Shown in pieces: positions 1 through 5,966 of a stretch of DNA of 5,966 bases. Positions within the stretch are counted from its first letter, which is position 1. Every line of letters starts with the position of its first letter. The notes below the pieces were generated by a model, which saw nothing but the letters and a program-made list of their open reading frames with translations, ran no database searches and was not told the origin of the DNA. The DNA is from Parcubacteria group bacterium GW2011_GWA2_45_30. GTDB lineage: Bacteria; Patescibacteriota; Minisyncoccia; Sungbacterales; HO2-52-23. The DNA is taken from positions 1-5,966 of the forward strand of contig LCKU01000037.1 in the NCBI GenBank assembly GCA_001001625.1, in the 5' to 3' direction. The translations under genes and the position numbers were made by a program.

Positions 1-1212
1 GCAACTTCTTTTTGAGGCCTTTCTTATGTTTTTTTGACTTCCACGCCTCAATGCCGGTCCGATCTATAAATGACTCCGGTATATACTGTTCTTCCCGAAA
101 CAGCCGCAAAGTGGCGGCATGGCTGATAAAATTTCCGGTCTCCAGGCATTCTCCGAGTATTTCTTCGGTTTCAAATTTTTCTCTCGGACTGATCCCGCTT
201 ATTAATCTTAAAGCCATTCCGCAAAGCTCGTTATCAAGCATTAATTTCTCCAAACTCTGGCAGTTCTCGGAACCGAGCATTCCCGCGCCGGACACCACAT
301 TAATACCGCAGATGGCGGCTAAAATTATGCCAATCCCCGCCTCCATTCCCATCTGACTATCTAAATCCTTTGAGTCGGAAAGTCCCATATACGTATGGGT
401 GGGCAGGCCCAGATATTTGCCAATCTGCTGATATCCGCAATCAAGCATCAAACTCTCAATCGCTCCCAAAGGCGCGGTGGCATCTCGCATATCAAAAATG
501 GCAGGCGAACCTCCGTAAATTACCGGAGCGCCGGACATTGCCAGCTGGCTTATGACTAGGCCGCTTAAATTCTCGGCCGTATGCTGAATCAAAGCGCCGT
601 ACAAAGTAACCGGAGAAACAGCTCCGGCCAAAGGCACTGATATTATATCAGCCGGAATGCCGGATTTAGCGCAATCCATAAGCGCCTGGCACGTCAAATC
701 GCTCCATTTTAAAGGCGGCGAAGGACAGGCATCAAATATTGCCAGAGGCCGGCGGCGCAATTCCTCTTCACTTCCCCGAACCTCCGTAAGCATACGCTTC
801 ATCGGCTCAAAACTTTCTTTGCTAAAAGTTCCGGTAACAATGGGTTTTTGAGAGTAACACAAAGATAGATATAAACGGTACTGATCGGCAATCCGGTCAG
901 GCACATCCGCCGGAATCATAGCCGTACTTTGCGCCATGATATTGGGCAAAAAATCAGTCAGCTTGACAAGGTTTATATAGCATAAATTTTGATGGTCGAG
1001 GGCGCGCTTTTCAAGCAAGTCCTCACTAAATCTTCCGTTATTAACACCCGGTTTTCTTTAAGTACCATTCCCGCGCCTTTTAACAAACGCAGAGCTTCCT
1101 GGTTTTCCACCAAAATCCCGATTTTTTTTAGAATGCTTAGCGCCTCCTCGATGATTTTTTTAATCGTCTCATCGGCAATCATTCGTAATCCGGGTCTAAA
1201 ATTTTTGTTCAT
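1..1212 (-). pseudogene. MttB-family (COG5598) corrinoid methyltransferase, non-pyrrolysine type, disrupted; 3' end beyond window
   Basis: Intact relatives move a methyl group from a methylamine or betaine to a corrinoid protein in the cytoplasm. The N-terminal piece (973-1212, 79 codons, ATG at 1212, closed by TAA at 973-975) matches the family start: helix, 'GI.V....A...L...G', then 'LV...L..AP'. The rest reads openly for 324 codons in a different frame from 973 to the left edge. Family landmarks there are CPSPPL, 'AGAVSPVTLYGAL', 'GAPVIYGG', 'TAPLGA', 'YLGLP', 'SDSK' and 'GAGML'. About 45 residues normally between these halves (after the 'LYGR' region, up to 'DIAKL') are missing and the frame changes, so no full-length product is expected. 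The position equivalent to pyrrolysine is Leu (codon 380-382). An internal ATG at 937 could start the C-terminal part, but no convincing ribosome site precedes it. Family assignment is firm; pseudogene status is likely unless the junction is an assembly error. Confidence 0.85.
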
Positions 1213-1260
1213 TTGCCTATCCGCTACTGAAAATTTTTAAGGATCGCCGCTATCAAATTT

Positions 1261-1266
1261 AGTATA
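1261..1266 (-). promoter_or_regulatory. Possible -10 element for the mttB-like remnant
   Basis: The minus strand reads TATACT (five of six consensus bases) about 48 bases upstream of the ATG at 1212, within an A+T-rich stretch. No good -35 hexamer sits at the right distance and there is no TG extension. The ribosome site is also poor: AGG only three bases before the ATG. The element lies downstream of the candidate terminator at 1303-1326, which would fit a separate transcription unit. Confidence 0.2.
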
Positions 1267-1302
1267 AAATTTAAATCTTTGCAACCTAAACCGTCCTAAT
1301 AG

Positions 1303-1326
1303 AAAACCGAGACTCACGTCCCGGTT
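1303..1326 (-). terminator. Candidate rho-independent terminator after the ATPase gene
   Basis: Read on the minus strand, AACCGGGA (1319-1326) pairs with TCTCGGTT (1305-1312) around a six-base loop. This gives an eight-pair stem with one G-U pair. The last two T's of the stem plus the next two make a run of four T's (1303-1306), followed by CTATT. On the plus strand no T-run follows, so it would act only on minus-strand transcripts. It lies about 90 bases past the ATPase stop codon. The rest of the 1213-1416 gap shows no tRNA, ORF or repeat that I can support. Confidence 0.45.
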
Positions 1327-1416
1327 ACTGCATTGGCGACCCCGCCTTTTGGCAAAGACGCTGCATTATTCCGTCCAATATGAAATTTCACTGCAAATAT
1401 AATTGTGCAAAAGTTC

Positions 1417-3579
1417 TTAAAACTTCACTTTTTCACCCGGCTCAATGGTTTTGGACTCATTTTCCTGGGGCGTTTTTTTTTCTTCTGCTTTAGATTTTCC
1501 GGCGAGTGCCTGCTGAAGCAACTCTTTAAGTCCAACCGCATCCACTGATGCGCGCTCGCGCTTTTTTATTTCCGATTTTTCGCCATGCGCCGCCTCGTCC
1601 CCGGAAAAACCCTCACGCGGTTTCAAGGCCGCGAGTGACACTGGTTTAGCGCCCGGCGCAATTTTCACCACGGGCCTACTGCGAATTGCGCCCAAAATAT
1701 TACGCTTAAAAAATCCTTCATGCGACGCGGATTGATCGGGAGAATTGCCGCGATTAAAAGGAGCGGCGGCTCTACGCATTCCGAAAGCGGGTTGCGAAAA
1801 TGACTGCTGCGAACGGCGATCCTGCACCGGCGGCGCAGAAACCGGTTGCTGGAACTGTCTGCGTGACGGTTCACTGCGAAACGGAGCTGGCTCCCGACGC
1901 TCGCCCCGCCCCATGGAAACCGGTTGTGGAGATACAGCTTGAGAATGAATACTTTCTCCAGAAAAATCTCGCCTTTGCTGTCGCGGCATGGTGCTGGGGT
2001 CACGAACCCCAGCCGGACTTCGTACGCCCCCATCGGCAAATTCAATTCCCAAATTCTCCAAAGACCCGGCAAAACGCGCCCGGCCAACTTGAGGCATACG
2101 TTCAGGCAAAGGAATCAGGGTACCTCCCTCAATTTGCTTTAAACAGGTCAGACAATACACCGGGCGCTTGCCATCCGGTTTGAATGGCACAGTTGTTTTT
2201 TTACCGCAATTCCAGCAGATTGCATCAAATTCGGTGGTTTCCCCGCCCATAACTCCGCCGCCTTCTCCCATACCGCCCATGCCGCTCCACTGGGCAATTT
2301 TGGCCTCCACCTCCTCGCGCGGCCGAGCGTAACGCTCGCGGGACGCTTTAATAATTTTTCCTTTGATTTCCGGGTCGGTTTCAAATTTCAAAGCCGGAAG
2401 AGTGGTAGCGGAAAACGGACGCGAGGTAAGGCCATCCACCATGAGTTTTAAATACACATTAAAATTGGGGAGATTAATCAAATCCGGCTGCATGAATTCC
2501 GGCGAAAATTCTTTTTCCAAATATTCCGCATCTCCGGCGCCCACTCGAAAAGTTATCATGGTGCCCACATTGCCAAATACCGCATCCCTAACTTTGGTTG
2601 AAACATCCGTCACCAACTGCCCCACATATTGATGGGCAATAATCAAGTTCAGGCGGTATTTGCGGGCTTCGGATAAAATGGAGGCAAAAGAATCCGTAGC
2701 AAAGTTCTGAAACTCATCAACGTATAAATAAAAATCTTTACGCTCTTCCTCGGCAATCCGGACGCGCTCCATGGCCGCCAGCTGAACTTTCGTGATGATC
2801 ATGGCGCCAAGCAACGCCGAGTTATCCTCCCCTACTTTTCCCTTGGAAACATTTACCAATAAAATTTTCCCCTCATTCATGATTTGGGAAACGTTCAAAG
2901 AGGACGTTGGCTGGCCGATGATATTCCGAATAAAAGACGTATTTAAAAATTGATTGACCTTGTTTTGAATCGGGACTATGGCTTCATTGCGGAATTGGTC
3001 ACGCCAGGTCTCATACTCATGCACCCAAAATGACCTCACCACCGGGTCTTTCACGTTTGACACAATTTTTTGGCGATAGTCCTTGTCCACTAAAAGACGC
3101 GGAACCCCAAGCAGCGTAGTGCCAGGCGTATCCAAAAGCGCCATGATGCAGTTTTGCAAAATGTATTCCATGCGCGCAGACCAGACATTGGCCCAAATTT
3201 TGGTGAAAATTCCCAGAAGATCGGATACCACCAGATGCTTATATTTCATATCCGGAACTTCAAGCACATTAAAGCCGATGGGATATTCCGCATCCACCGG
3301 ATTAAAATAAACCACATCATTGGTGCGCTCCGCCGGAATATGCTCTAAAACATCCTCCACGAATTCGCCGTGCGGATCAATAATTCCCACTCCGCTACCA
3401 TTGCGAATATCCTGCAAAACCATATTTTTAATCAAGGTGGTTTTGCCGGTGCCGGTTTTTCCGATTACGTACACATGCTGTCTGCGGTCTTTGGTCTGTA
3501 TGCCAAAAATCCGATCCTTCCCGCGAAAGTTCGTTTTAGCGATAAACGCAATGTCTTGATTTAACTTTCCAACTGCCAT
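1417..3579 (-). CDS. Soluble VirD4/TraG-like (HerA/FtsK superfamily) DNA-translocase ATPase with zinc ribbon and disordered tail
   Basis: Predicted ATP-driven DNA-handling motor related to type IV secretion coupling proteins. Seen: Walker A GKTGTGKT at residues 40-47; 'GVGIIDPHG' at 63-71; Walker B 'FYLYVDEF' with D288-E289; a sensor-like 'IIAHQ' ending at Q317. After the ATPase core (to about 400) comes a glycine/methionine-rich linker (432-446). Then a CxxC-x17-CxxC zinc ribbon (C455, C458, C476, C479), and a long Arg/Gln/Ser/Pro-rich, probably disordered tail (about 520-640) ending in a charged Lys/Glu-rich segment. Classical VirD4 proteins begin with membrane helices. None is seen here, and an in-frame TAA directly before the ATG (3579) rules out a longer N-terminus. 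An extended -10 just upstream supports this start. No pilus, relaxase or VirB-like genes are visible nearby, so a conjugation role is unproven. Competence, secretion or intracellular DNA transport are alternatives. Confidence 0.9.
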   Translation of the reverse strand: MAVGKLNQDIAFIAKTNFRGKDRIFGIQTKDRRQHVYVIGKTGTGKTTLIKNMVLQDIRNGSGVGIIDPHGEFVEDVLEHIPAERTNDVVYFNPVDAEYPIGFNVLEVPDMKYKHLVVSDLLGIFTKIWANVWSARMEYILQNCIMALLDTPGTTLLGVPRLLVDKDYRQKIVSNVKDPVVRSFWVHEYETWRDQFRNEAIVPIQNKVNQFLNTSFIRNIIGQPTSSLNVSQIMNEGKILLVNVSKGKVGEDNSALLGAMIITKVQLAAMERVRIAEEERKDFYLYVDEFQNFATDSFASILSEARKYRLNLIIAHQYVGQLVTDVSTKVRDAVFGNVGTMITFRVGAGDAEYLEKEFSPEFMQPDLINLPNFNVYLKLMVDGLTSRPFSATTLPALKFETDPEIKGKIIKASRERYARPREEVEAKIAQWSGMGGMGEGGGVMGGETTEFDAICWNCGKKTTVPFKPDGKRPVYCLTCLKQIEGGTLIPLPERMPQVGRARFAGSLENLGIEFADGGVRSPAGVRDPSTMPRQQRRDFSGESIHSQAVSPQPVSMGRGERREPAPFRSEPSRRQFQQPVSAPPVQDRRSQQSFSQPAFGMRRAAAPFNRGNSPDQSASHEGFFKRNILGAIRSRPVVKIAPGAKPVSLAALKPREGFSGDEAAHGEKSEIKKRERASVDAVGLKELLQQALAGKSKAEEKKTPQENESKTIEPGEKVKF

Positions 3580-3585
3580 TTATCT

Positions 3586-3594
3586 ATTATACCA
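3586..3594 (-). promoter_or_regulatory. Extended -10 promoter of the ATPase gene, predicting a leaderless mRNA
   Basis: The minus strand reads TGG-TATAAT, a perfect extended -10 (TGnTATAAT). The hexamer (3586-3591) ends six bases before the ATG at 3579. With usual spacing, transcription would begin at or within a base or two of the A of the start codon, leaving no room for a Shine-Dalgarno sequence, and none is present. No convincing -35 lies 16-18 bases upstream, which is common for extended -10 promoters. Confidence 0.6.
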
Positions 3595-3607
3595 CAATTT
3601 TTAACAC

Positions 3608-3635
3608 AAAACCAGCGGAGTTTTCACGCCGCCGA
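3608..3635 (-). terminator. Candidate intrinsic terminator after the 580-aa gene
   Basis: Starting four bases past the TAG stop (3639-3641), minus-strand TCGGCGG (3629-3635) pairs with CCGCTGG (3612-3618). The stem has seven pairs, two of them G-U, with a ten-base loop. TTTT (3608-3611) and GTGTT follow. The large loop and wobble pairs make it modest. Its position between a stop codon and the extended -10 of the next gene fits independent transcription of the two genes. Confidence 0.35.
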
Positions 3636-3638
3636 ATC

Positions 3639-5381
3639 CTACACCACTTCTTGTAAATAGCATGCTTCGCAGTAAATATTTTTCTCTGGGCGATCCGGAG
3701 TATAGGGCGTATGCATTATTTTCCCGCATTTGGCGCAGGGACGGTCGTAAAATTCCAGCGCAATGGTTCCGAATTTTTTACGCTTATCCGCCAGCCGGAC
3801 GCTAAAATGATACCATGGAAGAGGCAAGTCATATTTTCGATAAAATTCCAATTCCGATTTAATATATTTGAATTTCTTCTTGTGGACGCTATCCCAAATA
3901 ATTTTATCCAAAATTTCATCACCAACTTCTTTTATATCACACGGAAGATCTTTTACATCCATCATATCTCCCTCCGCCTCCTGCAATGTTTCAGGAATTA
4001 TTTCCGTATGATAACCGTAACGCGCCGCAATTTCTATGTCATCATATCCCTTATAGGCCGTGGCGTATGAAATGTTATATGGAACCGATGCCAGTTCCGG
4101 CGGAAAGAATTCGCCGTATTCCCCGTCGCGCAGCATCTTTGTTTTTATCGCATCCACCAGCGCCCAATAATCTTTTTCACTATATTGCGTATTGAAAATG
4201 CAAAATGATTTATTTTTGAGTCCCACGCATCCGAAACAATCGCGGCAGTTGATGCAAAAATCGCAATACTCAACATCCCGGCTCATATCGGTACCATGGG
4301 AAAATTTCATGCCATAGTTTTTCACGCCCCCGTATGATTCATATGAATATTCGGTTTCCGATCCACCCACAACATCATACAAATCTCGAGCTTTCACGCT
4401 GTACACAGAATACGCCGTATTCTCGCTTCCTATCATATAAAAGCAGGAGAAACAATTCTTGGAATTTTTAATGTAGTCGCCTGTACTGGCAAAAGCGCGT
4501 TCATTATGATTTTCTTTTCGGATCGCACTGCTTGCCATTTCAGAAAACCTTCTTTTCCATTCCTCCAATACATCGCGATCCCCAAGGCGAATCGCGCGTA
4601 TCTTTTCTTCATAGGCCTCTTTGGACAAGGGCTTATTCAGAAAATAATATTTTTTATGCCGCAAATTCACGCATCCGAAACAATGTTCGCAGTTCCGACA
4701 ATCATATAAAAACGCGCTATCCAGACAATCACGCGCGTATTCCACAAAAAAACAGTTATATAGCTTGGAACTCTCAAAACACTGATAGCAATTGTCGGAA
4801 TTAAACGTCGCAAAACAATCAATACAATTTCGCGAACTCATTAATAAAAGACTATAGGCGCTATCCTCGGCTTGCAGAGAATCAAATACCAGATAACAAT
4901 TTTTAAGATAACTGGAGGTATTCGTATAATCGCTATTCACGCTCGTATTATCCACCGATAAACTAGGACGCGGGACTTCAAGCTGTAATTTCCGGAATTG
5001 TTCAAAAAAACTGCGTCCGGGTTCATAGAATTTCGCATATTCCATCGGATTCCATTCTTCGCCGAACCAAGTTCTGTGCTCATATACCTTAAAGGGGGTG
5101 GACGGAGGATACTGCGAAATTATTGCTTTTCCCGAGCATGCGGAAGTAATTCTAAAAAGATTATAACCATTGCCAAACGCTAATTTGCGTCGAATCCGTT
5201 CTTTTGGCAAGAGTGTGGGTAAGGGCACCCGGATTTTTTTGTAAAATTCAATATCCTCCGGCCGCACGTAAAATTTCTCTCCCGAAAACCGGCAGATCCG
5301 CCACTGCCCGCCTTTTTCATCCAATTCCAGTTTCGCAAAATATTCAGCCAGCGCCTTGTCAAATTGTAGAGTTTTGGACAT
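3639..5381 (-). CDS. Cysteine-rich repeat protein with duplicated architecture and C-terminal zinc ribbon; function unknown
   Basis: I recognise this 580-aa protein as resembling a large hypothetical family common in CPR genomes, without a known activity. Layout: N-terminal module (34-106: 'KFYVRPEDIEFYKK', 'VPLP', then ACSGKAIISQY); first cysteine-repeat block (162-237, 11 Cys) closing with 'NCEHCFGCVNL' and a cap through about 262; charged helical linker (263-300); second block (310-394) closing with 'NCRDCFGCVGL' and a similar cap; acidic linker (430-500); C-terminal module (501-576) repeating 'EFYRK' and 'PLP' and ending in a CxxC-x18-CxxC ribbon (C549, C552, C571, C574). Cysteine spacings within blocks are multiples of three, suggesting a beta-helix-like or stacked-turn fold with a thiol face (inference). 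No signal peptide or membrane helix is seen, so it is probably cytoplasmic. ATG 5381 is the farthest upstream start, since TAA lies in frame two codons before it. It may bind metal or act as a scaffold; neither is demonstrated. Confidence 0.85.
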   Translation of the reverse strand: MSKTLQFDKALAEYFAKLELDEKGGQWRICRFSGEKFYVRPEDIEFYKKIRVPLPTLLPKERIRRKLAFGNGYNLFRITSACSGKAIISQYPPSTPFKVYEHRTWFGEEWNPMEYAKFYEPGRSFFEQFRKLQLEVPRPSLSVDNTSVNSDYTNTSSYLKNCYLVFDSLQAEDSAYSLLLMSSRNCIDCFATFNSDNCYQCFESSKLYNCFFVEYARDCLDSAFLYDCRNCEHCFGCVNLRHKKYYFLNKPLSKEAYEEKIRAIRLGDRDVLEEWKRRFSEMASSAIRKENHNERAFASTGDYIKNSKNCFSCFYMIGSENTAYSVYSVKARDLYDVVGGSETEYSYESYGGVKNYGMKFSHGTDMSRDVEYCDFCINCRDCFGCVGLKNKSFCIFNTQYSEKDYWALVDAIKTKMLRDGEYGEFFPPELASVPYNISYATAYKGYDDIEIAARYGYHTEIIPETLQEAEGDMMDVKDLPCDIKEVGDEILDKIIWDSVHKKKFKYIKSELEFYRKYDLPLPWYHFSVRLADKRKKFGTIALEFYDRPCAKCGKIMHTPYTPDRPEKNIYCEACYLQEVV

Positions 5382-5383
5382 AA

Positions 5384-5389
5384 ATTATA
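5384..5389 (-). promoter_or_regulatory. TATAAT hexamer abutting the start of the 580-aa gene
   Basis: A perfect minus-strand TATAAT ends only two bases before the ATG at 5381, in an A+T-rich 54-base gap. No TG extension or good -35 is present. If used with normal spacing, transcription would start just inside the coding sequence. So either it is a chance match, the promoter lies further upstream (a weak TAGTAT occurs there), or translation starts later. The gap contains no hairpin or Shine-Dalgarno sequence that I can support. Confidence 0.25.
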
Positions 5390-5435
5390 CTTTAAGAAAA
5401 ATCCAAAGATGTTTAATAAAATTCATACTAAAAAC

Positions 5436-5966
5436 CTAATTTAAAAGTTGGATCAGACATTTGCCGCCAATCGTCGCAAGATAGCGCGGTACTAATTCAT
5501 TCAACACGGATGGATACTCCTCCATATCCTTTTTAAATGCTTTTACGGCAATCATGGTCTGCGTCGCCGCCACCAGAAAATCTTCTTGACATTTTTTAGT
5601 GCTTACATTGGTTAAACTTGCAGCGCCAATATCATGAAGAATTCTGCCTATAGCGTTTTCCTCTGTATAAAGTTTAACCGGATTTGTTGGAACGAGTCGC
5701 AGCACTTCAATAGCTTTTATCTCTGCGCACGGTTGATTTACACTTTTAATATGCGCTCGAGTGTATTCGGCGAAAAGTAATTTTGTTTTGTTTGGTTGAA
5801 AATAGTAGTTATTCTTTACCTTTTCGGCAATTTCTTGATTCTTGCTTTCTTCTTCGCCTACAATTTCTTTCAATACATCTTGATCTCCACTAGCAAGTGC
5901 GTCCATCATCCAGGATGACATGTGATACTCTGCCTTGAACGAATTTATAAGACCGTCCTCGTTTTT
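5436..5966 (-). CDS. Uncharacterised protein, probably 5'-truncated by the window edge
   Basis: I do not recognise this protein. From ATG 5921 to the TAG at 5436-5438 it has 161 residues. The same frame has no stop between that ATG and the right edge (15 more codons, reading KNEDGLINSFKAEYH), so the gene may begin outside the window. The sequence is polar and looks mainly helical. It has an acidic N-terminal part ('VGEEESKNQEIAEKVK'), a central 'EIKAIEVLRLVPTNPVKLY', and a C-terminal 'DFLVAATQTMIAVKAF' helix ending in 'GGKCLIQLLN'. No signal peptide, membrane helix, Cys pairs or nucleotide-binding motif is seen. If ATG 5921 is the true start, a TATAAA hexamer at 5944-5949 and an AAGG 11 bases upstream of the ATG could serve it, weakly. 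It lies 54 bases upstream of the cysteine-rich gene on the same strand. Being a real gene is likely from its length and coherent composition; its function is open. Confidence 0.65.
   Translation of the reverse strand, partial: KNEDGLINSFKAEYHMSSWMMDALASGDQDVLKEIVGEEESKNQEIAEKVKNNYYFQPNKTKLLFAEYTRAHIKSVNQPCAEIKAIEVLRLVPTNPVKLYTEENAIGRILHDIGAASLTNVSTKKCQEDFLVAATQTMIAVKAFKKDMEEYPSVLNELVPRYLATIGGKCLIQLLN

Noticed and set aside
12..851. Plus-strand ORFs of 61-114 codons over the mttB remnant
   Set aside because: They lie antisense to a frame with clear family conservation, and their translations show no recognisable domains.
971..990. Programmed frameshift or pyrrolysine readthrough joining the two mttB parts
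   Set aside because: The stop is TAA, not TAG. There is no slippery heptamer, and about 45 conserved-region residues would still be missing after any frame change.
1213..1416. Possible tRNA or small RNA in the 204-base gap
   Set aside because: Apart from the terminator-like hairpin I could not fold a cloverleaf, and a TGCATT direct repeat and short GGCG/CGCC stem look like chance.
1411..1425. Inverted repeat AAGTT-CTTAA-AACTT overlapping the ATPase stop codon
   Set aside because: Five A/T-dominated pairs and a stem containing coding bases; too weak for a terminator compared with the hairpin at 1303-1326.
1665..2183. Overlapping ORFs of 140 (minus, other frame) and 127 codons (plus) within the ATPase tail
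   Set aside because: They come from the low-complexity, arginine-rich coding region, where alternative frames stay open by composition. The ATPase frame has the motifs on either side.
3711..4195. Plus-strand ORFs of 119 and 69 codons opposite the C-terminal part of the 580-aa gene
   Set aside because: They are shadows of a frame with an intact zinc ribbon and internal repeats.
1417..5381. Use of TGA as glycine (genetic code 25)
   Set aside because: The long frames contain no in-frame TGA, and glycine is encoded by GGN codons throughout; the ATPase also resembles Parcubacteria rather than Gracilibacteria.
1..5966. CRISPR array, insertion sequence or terminal inverted repeats
   Set aside because: No evenly spaced nucleotide repeats, transposase motifs or paired ends were seen. 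The repetition in the 580-aa gene is at protein level.

Overview
The window looks like a chromosomal piece of a Candidate Phyla Radiation (Patescibacteria, probably Parcubacteria-like) genome. Two things point there. The first is a soluble VirD4/TraG-type ATPase whose N-terminus has the 'AKTNFR...FGI.TKDRR.H.YVIGKTG.GKTT' style I associate with these bacteria. The second is a 580-residue cysteine-rich protein resembling a recurrent CPR hypothetical family. Both identifications rest on memory of the families, not on a search. No in-frame TGA interrupts the long frames, and the three visible stops of intact genes are TAA, TAG and TAG, so nothing suggests recoding.

Every supported gene lies on the minus strand. 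In transcription order (right to left) they are: (1) an unrecognised, mostly helical protein whose frame stays open to the right edge (5436-5966); (2) the 580-aa protein (3639-5381), with two cysteine-repeat blocks flanked by two related FYxK/PLP modules, the last carrying an intact four-cysteine zinc ribbon; (3) a 720-aa cytoplasmic VirD4/TraG-like ATPase (1417-3579) with Walker A and B motifs, its own CxxC-x17-CxxC ribbon and a long low-complexity tail; (4) a broken MttB-family (COG5598) methyltransferase gene (1-1212), which lacks about 45 residues and changes frame at the gap.

The genes look like separate transcription units rather than a tight operon. The ATPase gene has an extended -10 element (TGG-TATAAT) only six bases from its ATG, which predicts a leaderless mRNA. 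Candidate intrinsic terminators follow the 580-aa gene (3608-3635) and the ATPase gene (1303-1326).

The most interesting object is the 580-aa protein. Within each repeat block its cysteines fall at spacings that are all multiples of three, many of them nine. The whole protein reads as a near-symmetric duplication: module, Cys-repeat plus cap, Cys-repeat plus cap, module. It and the neighbouring ATPase carry the same class of C-terminal or central zinc ribbon. No biochemical function can be assigned from sequence alone, and a functional link between the two is only an inference.
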